Counted from the first letter of the stretch, positions 16,306-25,145 are shown. The stretch is 64,000 bases of DNA from an uncultured Lachnospiraceae bacterium (GCA_947652735.1 CANTEG010000002.1:156619-220618), one strand, 5' to 3'. Notes: generated from the letters alone by a model not told the origin. A program made the numbers and translations.

Positions 16306-17214
16306 ATGAGCGTTTTTCTTTTTATAACTGCGAACGAACATGAACGTGAAGCATTTGAATCAAAATTTGTACGTCACGAAACTAAATTTATACGTGGTAA
16401 AGCGTACTATCTTGGCATTTTCGGCCTGTATCCGGCAGCATATATTCATGTAGATGAACAAGGTGTGACTAATCCATCCGCAATGCCCTTAGTAAGTCTG
16501 TTGGTAAGGGAGTTATCGCCAGCAGCAGTGCTTATGGTAGGAATTGCTTTTGGATTGGATGAGCAAAAGCAAAAAATAGGCGACGTTCTTGTTTCTGATA
16601 AGATTTTACCATATGATTCGCAAAAAATACTGGAAAATAAAACGGAATACAAAGAGATTCCCAAGGAAGTGGGATTTCAATTATTAAATGCTTTTCAGGA
16701 TTATAGAGAATGGGTATATTATTTACCCAATGATGCACGGTCAGAAGTTTATATTGGCTCAATATTGACTGGTTCAAGACTTGTTAATAGCTACGAGTAT
16801 AGAGAACAACTGATTCATGATTTTATAAATTATAGGCCAATTGGTGGAGAAATGGAGGCACAAGGAATTTATTCCATGTGTAAAGAACATGGAATAACTG
16901 AATGGATTATTGTTAAGGGCATTTGTGATTGGGGGTATAAAAAACACGCACCCGACAAAGATGCTAATCAAAAAATTGCTGCACATGCGGCAGTGGATTA
17001 TTGTTTTTATATTTTTTCGCGAGATGGTGTATTTGAATCGCTAATTAAAGCGGATAAAATGTTAAGGCTTGAAAATACAAATATTGGGGAGAGACCTTCA
17101 ACAATTAATATTACTAACATAGAGGGGGATAATTATACAGGTAATGCGATAAATAAAAGTTTGGGAAATGGAAATACATTTAATGCTCCAATTTATTTGG
17201 GTGGCGAAAAATAG
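16306..17214 (+). CDS. Nucleoside phosphorylase-fold effector with C-terminal Asn/Gly motif
   Basis: 302 residues. Residues 1-240 form a purine-nucleoside-phosphorylase/nucleosidase (PNP_UDP_1) domain: LMVGIAFGL near the N-terminal third, GSRLVNS, GGEMEAQGIYSMC (the purine/ribose-binding Glu motif) and IIVKGICDWGYKK (the catalytic-Asp region) followed by a helix. Such domains are common effectors in bacterial immune proteins, where they are thought to cleave nucleosides or nucleotides. The tail (about 266-299), NITNIEGDNYTGNAINKS with repeated GN units, matches a segment of the next protein and resembles bacterial amyloid-signalling motifs. It is the first gene of an AT-rich four-gene operon. 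Substrate and activity are unproven. Confidence 0.8.
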   Translation: MSVFLFITANEHEREAFESKFVRHETKFIRGKAYYLGIFGLYPAAYIHVDEQGVTNPSAMPLVSLLVRELSPAAVLMVGIAFGLDEQKQKIGDVLVSDKILPYDSQKILENKTEYKEIPKEVGFQLLNAFQDYREWVYYLPNDARSEVYIGSILTGSRLVNSYEYREQLIHDFINYRPIGGEMEAQGIYSMCKEHGITEWIIVKGICDWGYKKHAPDKDANQKIAAHAAVDYCFYIFSRDGVFESLIKADKMLRLENTNIGERPSTINITNIEGDNYTGNAINKSLGNGNTFNAPIYLGGEK

Positions 17215-17223
17215 GGGGACAAT

Positions 17224-18894
17224 ATGGACAAGTGTGAGGAAATGTCTACGGCGGACAAATCAATAGATGCCGATGAGGCTAGACCTGAAGGGGGAGAATC
17301 TGATTCCCTTTCTTCGGAAAAATTAATTAGTGATGGGAACATTTCAAAAAGCAGCGTGGAAATTGTAAAGAGCATATCACAAATTTTAGAAAATGGAAGA
17401 GTAACTTCCGTCAATATAACAATTAACGATATAAAAGGAGATAATTATAATGACAATGCAACAAATAACGGTGCAGGGCATGGTAACATATACAATGACC
17501 AGGTAAGAATCAATACAAATTACACGGAAACGGCCACTAATATGGAAAAAACAGGAACCTTAAATCTTTCTGATTATGATGCAGTGTATCAGTATATTAA
17601 AGATGAACAACAAAATCCGTACTGTTCTTTGTTAATTGTGCTTGCGATTTTTGATAACAGTCAATTTGATTTGGTATGTGATGAAGCCAAAATTCTTTAC
17701 GGTATACTTGTTGAAGACCATAAAGAAATTATAAATGAAAAAGGCGAAATCATTGCAATTAAACGGGAACCGTTTGAGGTTTCACGGCAAGAAGCAGGTA
17801 TAAAATTTGGTGTTAAATTTTATCAGGATGCACTGGTTACATTTGGTGGCAGAATTATAACAGATTTTATTGGCTTTTCTTCAAAAGAGCATGGGCTAAA
17901 TATTTTGCGGTGTATATTTTCAGAATTCGTAGAATTGAAAGACAAAGTAACCGCTTTTTTGACAAAACTGATTTGCTCTGAAAAAATCACATTGTATGCA
18001 GCAGCAATAAATACATTGAAAAATCTTTGTGACATTAATCCTGAATACTTTATTTCTAAAATAGTAATTAGATTAGTACAAAACAAAAGCATTTCTTCGG
18101 ATATTGCCATTGCACAGGTTTTATGTTCTATCGCGGAGAATTCAAAAAATGAATATAGTGCTGATAAATATTTAGCATTTATACCAAATATGGGAAAAGA
18201 TATACATTATTATGTTATTATATTAATGATGTGCAAAACTTTGTCATATAAACGGGATAAAATTGGTAAATTAATCCGCCCTATTTTATGGGAGCTTATA
18301 ACTCAGCCTAAGCTTCAGTTTGTACTTAATAATTTTAAAATAGACTTGCCGGATGAAGAAAATTTTATAAATAATATAGACCTCTTTTTTACTATAGGCA
18401 ATCGGTATGCTGAGTATTATATAGCACTGATATCAGAAATATATAATATTTTGAAGAAAATGAAACGCAATGATGAACAACGGGACTTTGTTCTTTTAAT
18501 TGCATTGCTGTTCATTCGCGAGGATTATAACGAGAGTTGTTTAAATACTGAAAATCCTTCAAAATTTAAAGATATGATTTTTATACGTATCATTTTACGT
18601 GATGATGAAACTTCTGATAAGTTGATTTTTTTGTGGACAGAGTTATTAAAAAGTAGGAAATTTAAGACGATAACGGAGGAAATTTTAGAAAAATATTTAA
18701 TATTACGAAATGGCTTTGTAAATGAAGAATTGGAGTATTTGAAAATTGAAGCTTTTTTTTCAAAATTGGCAGGAGAAGAAAGAATTCATAACAATATAAT
18801 GTTTTTTCTTATGAATATCTCAACACGTCCTCAAAATCCAATTGCGCTAGCTGAAAAAATATATAAAAGAATTGGAGATAAAAAAAATGGTTAA
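17224..18894 (+). CDS. Uncharacterised helical protein sharing the effector's Asn/Gly motif
   Basis: 556 residues of no family I recognise. Residues 1-55 are charged and probably disordered. Residues 63-97 (NITINDIKGDNYNDNATNNG and following GHGNIYND) match the C-terminal tail of the upstream nucleosidase-fold protein. Residues about 115-550 are predicted all-helical and leucine-rich, with a loose repeat feel reminiscent of HEAT/ARM solenoids; no ATPase P-loop is visible. It starts 9 bp after the previous stop, with GGGGGA as ribosome site, and overlaps the next gene. A sensor or scaffold that recruits the effector through the shared motif is my inference. Confidence 0.65.
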   Translation: MDKCEEMSTADKSIDADEARPEGGESDSLSSEKLISDGNISKSSVEIVKSISQILENGRVTSVNITINDIKGDNYNDNATNNGAGHGNIYNDQVRINTNYTETATNMEKTGTLNLSDYDAVYQYIKDEQQNPYCSLLIVLAIFDNSQFDLVCDEAKILYGILVEDHKEIINEKGEIIAIKREPFEVSRQEAGIKFGVKFYQDALVTFGGRIITDFIGFSSKEHGLNILRCIFSEFVELKDKVTAFLTKLICSEKITLYAAAINTLKNLCDINPEYFISKIVIRLVQNKSISSDIAIAQVLCSIAENSKNEYSADKYLAFIPNMGKDIHYYVIILMMCKTLSYKRDKIGKLIRPILWELITQPKLQFVLNNFKIDLPDEENFINNIDLFFTIGNRYAEYYIALISEIYNILKKMKRNDEQRDFVLLIALLFIREDYNESCLNTENPSKFKDMIFIRIILRDDETSDKLIFLWTELLKSRKFKTITEEILEKYLILRNGFVNEELEYLKIEAFFSKLAGEERIHNNIMFFLMNISTRPQNPIALAEKIYKRIGDKKNG

Positions 18895-20026
18895 TATGAA
18901 TCCTATTATAAAAAATGTACCATATAAATATTCATGGCTTGATAAAGCACCAGTTGTTCCAATTGATACAGCATTGGTTCTATATCCACATGATTCGCGG
19001 GAACATTGTAATGTTTATTTACAAGAAGATACAGTATTTACTGAAGCTATTAAAAAGTGGCATTTTGATAGGCTTGTACACATAACGTTACAGCCATTCG
19101 AGTTTCAGTATGCTTTTCGTTTTCCCTTGTCTAATGGAATGAATCAGAGGGTAGATATTACATATAACTTTATTGTATCTGTAAAACCTGATAAAGATGC
19201 TATAAAGGTAATTTTAAAAAATAATGTAACTGATATTTCTGAGCCGATATTGGAATGTTTTGATGTTTTTATATTGGACAGACCCTATAATTCGTTAGAA
19301 GTATCTACATTGGAAGCAGATGCATTGAAAAAGATTAGAGATGTGGTATCCCGGATAGCATATCTTAAAGTACAAGTGACCCAAGTTGCATCTTCTGTTG
19401 ATGACGTATCCCAAAAGCAGATTGAAGACGACAAAGCAGACAAATTGCGTCAGGCAGAAGTTGAGGCAATACAGAGAAAGCTTGCCCGTGACAAGGAAGA
19501 AGCGGAGGCTCGTAGAAAAGAGGCAGAAATTGCAAGGGAAAGGGCAGAAACGGAAAAGCAATTATCCCAAATACGTCATCAGGCAGAACTCGAAGAACAG
19601 CAACATAATATTGATAAAAAAACAAAAGAGGTGGCTGCTGAAAAAGCATATAAACTTCAACAAGCAGAAAATGTAGCTGCAATTGCACAAGCACAGCTTG
19701 AAAATATTAAATTGTTTGGGCTTGAGAATTTAGCCGCAATCGATTCTACATATCAAGGACATATTAATAGCCAGCAGGCTCAATTAGACCTCGAAAGAGA
19801 TAATAAAATGAAAGACCTCGAATTAGTCAAGCAAAAAATTTTGCTTGTAAAGGAAATGGTGGAGGCTGGTGTTATTGATGATATGACGGCAGGACAAATG
19901 ACACAGCAATTGTTGCTTGAAGGTTCTCAACCTACAACATCTCCAGCTTTAACATCTTCATCTACTGCTAAAATAGAGGATGAAAATATTATTAATATAA
20001 GTGAGGATGGAAAAGTTGATGTCTGA
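18887..20026 (+). CDS. SPFH/band 7-like protein with long coiled coil
   Basis: About 379 residues from the ATG at 18887 (GGAGA 7 bp upstream; it overlaps the previous gene's stop). The N-terminal 165 residues are mainly beta with a pattern like SPFH/band 7 domains (for example VDITYNFIVSVKPDKD, then ALKKIRDVVSRIA). A highly charged coiled coil (about 180-290) rich in Glu, Lys, Arg and Ala follows, then a second helical stretch and a disordered Ser/Thr tail. No N-terminal membrane hairpin is obvious, so it may be cytosolic or membrane-tethered through the next gene product. SPFH proteins form oligomeric membrane scaffolds. SPFH assignment is moderate; coiled coil is certain. Confidence 0.65.
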   Translation: MVNMNPIIKNVPYKYSWLDKAPVVPIDTALVLYPHDSREHCNVYLQEDTVFTEAIKKWHFDRLVHITLQPFEFQYAFRFPLSNGMNQRVDITYNFIVSVKPDKDAIKVILKNNVTDISEPILECFDVFILDRPYNSLEVSTLEADALKKIRDVVSRIAYLKVQVTQVASSVDDVSQKQIEDDKADKLRQAEVEAIQRKLARDKEEAEARRKEAEIARERAETEKQLSQIRHQAELEEQQHNIDKKTKEVAAEKAYKLQQAENVAAIAQAQLENIKLFGLENLAAIDSTYQGHINSQQAQLDLERDNKMKDLELVKQKILLVKEMVEAGVIDDMTAGQMTQQLLLEGSQPTTSPALTSSSTAKIEDENIINISEDGKVDV

Positions 20027-20591
20027 GTATGGAAAGCAGATAAAAGCATTCTTCCATTTTATGTTTAAACATCTTTTTGAGATTGAGTTTGGGTTTCGGG
20101 TCGTTGTTGAAGTGTTATTTTTCATGTGCATCTGTTATATATTGCTAATGTTGTTATTTAGACTTATACATAAAATAGTTTATAAGCTTAAGGATATGGT
20201 CGATTTTTTGTATATAGAGCTAATAGCACCGTTGTGGGTAAGATTATACGAAAAAATTGCGTTTTCCACGAATAATCCTAATTGGCAAGAACGTGCAAAT
20301 GAAATGAAGGAAGGTTTTAAGAAAAATAAGGATGAGAGAACAAATACTTTTCAAAATAGCAAAAATGTGAAGAAGAAACATACGGCATGGTGGATTTTTT
20401 CTTATATCGTTTTGGTTGTGTGGATAGTTGGTTTTCATTATTGTGGTGAAGAAAAGCGTGGTAGTTATGAAGTTTTCTTTTTAGGAGAACAGATTATATT
20501 AGATTTTGAAGATTGGATGACTAATACGTGGCTTGATACTGATGAACATGTTGTTGAATGCTATTTTCACGGTACAATAGAAGCAAATTAA
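20019..20591 (+). CDS. Two-TM membrane protein, last gene of the accessory operon
   Basis: About 190 residues from the ATG at 20019, overlapping the previous stop; an ATG at 20007 or GTG at 20001 are alternatives. Two strong hydrophobic segments (about 22-45 and 122-140) flank a basic, Lys-rich cytoplasmic stretch. A short acidic outer segment follows the second helix. No known family is recognised. Tight coupling to the SPFH-like gene suggests it anchors that complex in the membrane or perturbs the membrane as an effector. Confidence 0.6.
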   Translation: MSEYGKQIKAFFHFMFKHLFEIEFGFRVVVEVLFFMCICYILLMLLFRLIHKIVYKLKDMVDFLYIELIAPLWVRLYEKIAFSTNNPNWQERANEMKEGFKKNKDERTNTFQNSKNVKKKHTAWWIFSYIVLVVWIVGFHYCGEEKRGSYEVFFLGEQIILDFEDWMTNTWLDTDEHVVECYFHGTIEAN

Positions 20592-20742
20592 AAAGACATA
20601 ATGATAAGTAATTGTTTTATTTAATCAATTATTCCTGAAATAATGGCAGATGTAAAATATGGGCATTTTTTCAACCCAGGGATGGGAATGAAAAGTCTGT
20701 TGAAATGAAATTAGACTACTGGTTTTTGCCAACCGCCTCTGG

Positions 20743-20771
20743 CATAGTGTCCTTTCTCTTTGCATACACTG
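20743..20771 (+). promoter_or_regulatory. Sigma-E-type sporulation promoter for spoIIID
   Basis: GCATAGT (20743-20749) and CATACACT (20764-20771) are separated by 14 bp. They match the mother-cell sigma-E consensus (KMATATT, 14 bp, CATACAHT) with one mismatch in the -35. This agrees with SpoIIID being a sigma-E-regulon gene. Confidence 0.7.
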
Positions 20772-20800
20772 TATAAACAAACATTCTGAGGTTCATACAG

Positions 20801-21052
20801 TTGAGAGATTATATTGGGGAGCGTGCCATAAGTGTGGCTCAGTTTATTGTAGATAATGGAGCCACGGTGCGACAGGCTGCCAAAAAGTTTGGGGTAAGTA
20901 AATCAACGGTACACATGGACGTAGCTGAACGTTTACAATACATAAACCCATCGTTGGCGGCAGAGGTGCGAAAGGTTCTTGACAAAAATAAAGAGGAGCG
21001 GCATGTAAGGGGAGGTATGGCAACAAGGGAAAAATATTTAAATCATAAGTAA
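20801..21052 (+). CDS. spoIIID: Sporulation transcription factor SpoIIID
   Basis: 83 residues that match SpoIIID along the whole length: the N-terminal RDYIGERAI, the helix-turn-helix ATVRQAAKKFGVSKSTVHMD (about 21-40), RLQYINPSLA.EV and the basic RHVRGGMATREKY tail that contacts DNA. SpoIIID switches the mother-cell programme from sigma-E to sigma-K during spore formation, as activator and repressor. The start is TTG at 20801, with GAGG 9 bp upstream. A sigma-E promoter lies just before it. Its presence indicates an endospore-forming lineage. Confidence 0.95.
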   Translation: MRDYIGERAISVAQFIVDNGATVRQAAKKFGVSKSTVHMDVAERLQYINPSLAAEVRKVLDKNKEERHVRGGMATREKYLNHK

Positions 21053-21061
21053 AACTAACAG

Positions 21062-21090
21062 TTGACATTATTGTGTGCAAATGATATTGT
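21062..21090 (+). promoter_or_regulatory. Sigma-A promoter for the symporter leader
   Basis: TTGACA at 21062-21067 and TATTGT at 21085-21090 with an exact 17-bp spacer. It implies a leader RNA of about 220 nt before the symporter gene. Confidence 0.75.
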
Positions 21091-21096
21091 AAAGTT

Positions 21097-21310
21097 TGTT
21101 AATAATAAGATTTACAATTGGTAGCGACTTAAGCTTTTAACTAAAACTCGACATACGGTCTAAGCCTTTTGTTAAAAGCAAATTAGGGTTTATTTTACCA
21201 AAAGCTTTGTTTTCTGCGGGCAAGTGCCTTGACACATAGCGGATGCTTTGGGAGAAAGGCGGCTCGAAATAAATCTGCTAAGGAAAAGGCTGATGTTTAA
21301 ACGCACAGGA
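21097..21310 (+). ncRNA. Structured 5' leader of the sodium symporter gene, family unknown
   Basis: Two visible stems: GCTTTTAAC/GTTAAAAGC (21133-21141 with 21171-21179), and AGCGGAT/ATCTGCT (21238-21244 with 21273-21279) enclosing GCTTT/AAAGGC. A small GGC-AAGT-GCC hairpin lies at about 21219-21228. Length and structure suggest cis-regulation, but I recognise no known riboswitch consensus and no clear terminator/antiterminator pair. Confidence 0.4.
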
Positions 21311-21317
21311 GGAAAAT

Positions 21318-22664
21318 ATGTTAGTTATAACTTTGATTTACATTGCATTTCTAATTGGGATGGGCTTTTACGACATGAAACATGTGGGAAGCTTTGAGGA
21401 ATATGCGGTCGCAGGCAAAAAGCAGGGGACGTCGAGGGTGCTTTTGTCAATACTGGCAACAGCAATCGGAGCTTCAGCGACGATAGGAATTGTTGACAGG
21501 GCTGCAGTGATAGGGTTCCCTGCGGTATGGTGGCTGATAGTAGGCTCCGTGGGACTTATTGTGCAGGGGCTGGTGTTATCCAAAAAGGTCAGGGAGCTGA
21601 ATGCGGATACCTTGCCTGATGTTGCACAAAAAACAATCGGAACGGTCGGAAGAAAAATTATTGCAATCATTATAGCCGTTTCATGGATTGGAGTGATTGC
21701 AGCACAATATATTTCAATGGCAACTGTTGTGTCCGCCATAACAGGAAAAAATAACAGCAGGCTTATGCTGATTATCATTGTAGCCGTGACAATAGTGTAC
21801 TCCGTTGTGGGCGGTCAGATGTCCGTTATAAAAACAGATATGATTCAGGCAATTATAATGGCAGGCGGCTTTCTGCTGGTATTCATATATTTGTTTTGTG
21901 TGGATGGCAGCAGCAACGATGTTGTATTTAAACAGGTAGAGCTTACAAATAAAAGCTTTGGTGGTATGGATTTATTCAATCTTTTATTTGTTGTGGGTGG
22001 TACATATTTTCTCGGTCCTGATATTATGTCGAGAAATTTAGTCTCAAAGGATGGGAAAACGGCAAAACGGGCAGCTATAGCGGCAGGTATTGCACTTGCT
22101 GTATTTGCCGTAATCATAGTTCTTATAGGAATGTGGGTTATAAATGATAAGGGAGAATTAAATGGGACGTCACCTCTTATCTATTTATTGGATGAAATAA
22201 TTCCATACCCAATAGCGGTGGTCCTATGTTTAGGGCTTGTCTCAACGATTTTGTCATCGTTAGACACGTGCCTTGTAAATGTTGCGTCCATCATTGAGCA
22301 TGATATCATAGGCAGAGACAAGGTAAATGAAGTCCGGATTATAGTGGCGGTGATAGGAATTGCATCGCTTGGAATCGCATTGTTCAAAACAGACATCATA
22401 GGATTGCTGACGGGAGCATATTCCATATATGCACCGGGCATTGTATTTCCGCTGTTTATCGGTATTGTGTGCCATGACAGGATAAAACTAAACCGCATGA
22501 TGCTGTATTTAGGTATTATTGCGGGCGGCGGAATGGGACTGTTAAACACATACTTTAAAGTAGGCGGCGACTTATTTCCGCTGATAGGAATGGGAATATC
22601 CTTGCTGTTTGCCCTGCTGGCAATGCTACCATTGAATGGAGGAAAAGTGAAGGAATATAAATAA
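21318..22664 (+). CDS. Sodium:solute symporter family protein
   Basis: 448 residues with about 12-13 hydrophobic helices. Its features fit the SSS fold: the YAVAGKKQGT segment after the first helix, ATAIGASATIGIVDRAA in the second, GGQMSVIKTDMIQAIIM in the middle (the conserved T-D-x-x-Q region), and YFLGPDIMSRNLVSKDGKTA. The family moves sugars, amino acids, carboxylates or vitamins with Na+; the substrate cannot be read here. GGAGG precedes the ATG. It is a monocistronic unit between spoIIID and the convergent glnN, preceded by a long structured leader. Confidence 0.88.
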   Translation: MLVITLIYIAFLIGMGFYDMKHVGSFEEYAVAGKKQGTSRVLLSILATAIGASATIGIVDRAAVIGFPAVWWLIVGSVGLIVQGLVLSKKVRELNADTLPDVAQKTIGTVGRKIIAIIIAVSWIGVIAAQYISMATVVSAITGKNNSRLMLIIIVAVTIVYSVVGGQMSVIKTDMIQAIIMAGGFLLVFIYLFCVDGSSNDVVFKQVELTNKSFGGMDLFNLLFVVGGTYFLGPDIMSRNLVSKDGKTAKRAAIAAGIALAVFAVIIVLIGMWVINDKGELNGTSPLIYLLDEIIPYPIAVVLCLGLVSTILSSLDTCLVNVASIIEHDIIGRDKVNEVRIIVAVIGIASLGIALFKTDIIGLLTGAYSIYAPGIVFPLFIGIVCHDRIKLNRMMLYLGIIAGGGMGLLNTYFKVGGDLFPLIGMGISLLFALLAMLPLNGGKVKEYK

Positions 22665-22710
22665 TAGGGAAATATATGTGAAAATGCTGTAACTGTAAAT
22701 TTAAAAATAT

Positions 22711-22823
22711 AAAAAGCCTGTATAGATTGTCTGGCCATAAAAATACCTCCAAAGTAGGTTTTGTTTATTAACATTGTCTGCTTTAGAGGTATCATATTAG
22801 GTTATTTCTATATCAGGCTTTTT
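22711..22823. repeat. 113-bp two-tier inverted repeat between convergent genes
   Basis: Outer arms AAAAAGCCTGTATAGA (22711-22726) and TCTATATCAGGCTTTTT (22807-22823) pair with one bulge. Inner arms ATACCTCCAAAG (22743-22754) and CTTTAGAGGTAT (22781-22792) pair with one mismatch. The T- and A-rich ends make it a plausible bidirectional terminator for the symporter gene and glnN, but it is larger and more ordered than a usual terminator. Confidence 0.6.
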
Positions 22824-22857
22824 CAGTGTCGTTCCATTTAACGTCTTATGTCATTAC

Positions 22858-24957
22858 TTACACATAAAAAAGTAATTCCTCATATGTTGGATACGGAAGA
22901 TATTTATTTGGGATAACTGCTTCTGCAGAATCTGCAATTGCCCGCATTTTGCTCATGGTTACAATTACATTATCCCTGCATGCGTTTGCTGCCTCCTGCA
23001 TATCTTCTAATTCTGCTATTTTTTGAAGATCGTCTTTAAGTGTGTCCTTAAGAGCCGTAATATCTGAATATGCATTCTTTAGCTTGGTTATCAATGTTTC
23101 CTCTGCTTCGTATGACAAGTCAGGCATAAGTGCTTTTGTATCAGCAGTGTTTTTGGCAAGAATGGCAGTATACTTGCTGATTGAAGGAAGTAAATCCTTG
23201 GAAATCATATCTATCATTGTCCTCGCCTCAATAGCGATTGTCTTTACATAGTTTTCCAACAAAATTTCGTATCTTGACAAAATTTCCTCTCTTGTGAAAA
23301 TGTGGTGCTTTGTAAAGAGAGAAATATTTTTCTCGTCAATGAAGTGAGGCATACAGTCAGGTGTGGTAGGCAGGTTGTAAAGTCCACGTTTTTTGGCTTC
23401 TTCAACCCATTCCTGTGTGTAGCCGTTTCCATTAAATATAACCTTTTTGTGTTTTCTGATGGCACGCTTAATCAGTTCGTGTACTGCGTGCTCCATATCT
23501 TCCTCTCTTGTGCCGTCAAGCTCTGTGTAAAACTGTGCGAGAGACTCGGCAACAGCAGTGTTGAGGATAATGTTAGGGTCAGAGACCGAAGCGGATGAAC
23601 CTATCATTCGGAACTCAAATTTATTTCCGGTAAATGCAAAAGGTGACGTACGGTTTCTGTCGGTTGTATCCCTGAAGAAATGTGGAAGTACATTGGCACC
23701 GATATCCATTCGTACCTTTGCCTGTTTGCCAAAATAAGTATCATTTTCAATAGACTCCAAAACCGCATTCAGCTCGTCACCGAGGAAAATGGATACGATG
23801 GCAGGAGGTGCTTCGTTGGCACCCAAACGGTGGTCGTTTCCTGCACTTGCAGCAGATATTCTCATCAGGTCGGCATAGTCATCCACTGCCTTGATTACTG
23901 CCATAAGGAATACAAGAAACTGTATATTCTGGGCAGGTGTGCGTCCTGGATTCAGCAGATTTACACCGTCATTTGTGCAGATGGACCAGTTGTTATGCTT
24001 ACCGCTTCCGTTTATACCTGCAAACGGCTTTTCATGAAGAAGACATATGAGGTCATGCTTGTCTGCAACCCGCCTCATAATCTCCATTGTAAGCTGGTTA
24101 TGGTCTGTGGCAATGTTTCCGTTCTCAAAAATAGGTGCCATTTCATGCTGGGCAGGGGCAACCTCGTTGTGCTTGGTTTTTGACGGAATACCAAGCTTCC
24201 AAAGCTCCTCGTCAAGCTCGTGCATAAATGCGGACACACGAGGCTTTAAGGTTCCGAAATAATGATCATCCATTTCCTGTCCCTTTGGTGCAGGTGCACC
24301 TATCAGGGTTCTGCCGCAAAAAATTAAATCCTTACGCTTCTTATACATTTCCTTTTCAATAAGAAAATACTCCTGCTCAGGACCTACGGTTATATTGATG
24401 CTTGTGGCTGTCTTGTTTCCGAGCAGCTTCAGCATTTTAACAGCCTGATTGCTGAGTGCTTCCATGGAACGTAAAAGAGGTGTTTTCTTATCCAATGCCT
24501 CACCGCTGAACGAACAAAATGCGGTAGGAATATAAAGCGTTTTATCCTTAATAAATGCAGGAGATGTAGGGTCCCATGCCGTGTAGCCTCTTGCCTCAAA
24601 GGTTGCACGGAGACCGCCTGACGGAAAGCTTGATGCATCAGGCTCACCTTTGACAAGCTCCTTACCCGAAAATTCCATAATTACATGACCGTCACCTGCT
24701 ATATTGATAAAGCTGTCATGCTTTTCTGCGGTATATCCCGTCATAGGCTGAAACCAGTGCGAGTAGTGGGTTGCACCCAAATCTACAGCCCATTCTTTCA
24801 TTGCAACAGCAACGGAATTTGCCACATCAAGCTCAAGATGTGTACCATTTTCAATTGTCTTTTTCAGTGCTTTGTAAATATCATTGGGAAGCTTATTTCT
24901 CATTACTTCATCATTAAACACGAGACTGCTAAATAGCTTTGGAATTTCTGTTGCCAT
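22858..24957 (-). CDS. glnN: Glutamine synthetase type III
   Basis: 699 residues, the length typical of GSIII (about 700) rather than GSI/GSII. The GSIII N-terminal signature (LFSSLVFND), the ATHYSHWFQPMTG block, GEPDASSFPSGGLRATFEARGYTAWDPTSP and the catalytic GPEQEYFLI region are clear, as are NEVAPAQHEMAPIFE and the NDHRLGANEAPPAI block. It condenses glutamate, ammonia and ATP into glutamine as large double-ring oligomers in the cytoplasm. AGAGGT precedes the ATG. It appears monocistronic, and the divergent upstream region leads into the cobalamin riboswitch operon. Confidence 0.97.
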   Translation of the reverse strand: MATEIPKLFSSLVFNDEVMRNKLPNDIYKALKKTIENGTHLELDVANSVAVAMKEWAVDLGATHYSHWFQPMTGYTAEKHDSFINIAGDGHVIMEFSGKELVKGEPDASSFPSGGLRATFEARGYTAWDPTSPAFIKDKTLYIPTAFCSFSGEALDKKTPLLRSMEALSNQAVKMLKLLGNKTATSINITVGPEQEYFLIEKEMYKKRKDLIFCGRTLIGAPAPKGQEMDDHYFGTLKPRVSAFMHELDEELWKLGIPSKTKHNEVAPAQHEMAPIFENGNIATDHNQLTMEIMRRVADKHDLICLLHEKPFAGINGSGKHNNWSICTNDGVNLLNPGRTPAQNIQFLVFLMAVIKAVDDYADLMRISAASAGNDHRLGANEAPPAIVSIFLGDELNAVLESIENDTYFGKQAKVRMDIGANVLPHFFRDTTDRNRTSPFAFTGNKFEFRMIGSSASVSDPNIILNTAVAESLAQFYTELDGTREEDMEHAVHELIKRAIRKHKKVIFNGNGYTQEWVEEAKKRGLYNLPTTPDCMPHFIDEKNISLFTKHHIFTREEILSRYEILLENYVKTIAIEARTMIDMISKDLLPSISKYTAILAKNTADTKALMPDLSYEAEETLITKLKNAYSDITALKDTLKDDLQKIAELEDMQEAANACRDNVIVTMSKMRAIADSAEAVIPNKYLPYPTYEELLFYV

Positions 24958-25111
24958 ATGTATACCTCTTTCTTTTTGTTCTATTAACAGATGTTCTGAT
25001 TATAGTTTTGGGATAGGAAAAGTCAATAGAATAATAACAAGACGATAGAAAAACAAGTAAATGGAGCTTTTTTTAGTTAATTCTCAATTAAACTGTAAGA
25101 AGAAAAAGAAG

Positions 25112-25139
25112 TTGCAATTTGAAAATTGTATGTTAGAAT
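25112..25139 (+). promoter_or_regulatory. Promoter of the cobalamin riboswitch operon
   Basis: TTGCAA at 25112-25117, a 16-bp spacer and TAGAAT at 25134-25139, so transcription would start right at the riboswitch. The stretch 24958-25110 shows no gene. Confidence 0.55.
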
Positions 25140-25145
25140 GTTATG

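Noticed and set aside
21097-21310. Known riboswitch (purine, guanidine, glycine, lysine)
   Set aside because: None of the conserved cores I know could be placed; left as unassigned structured leader.
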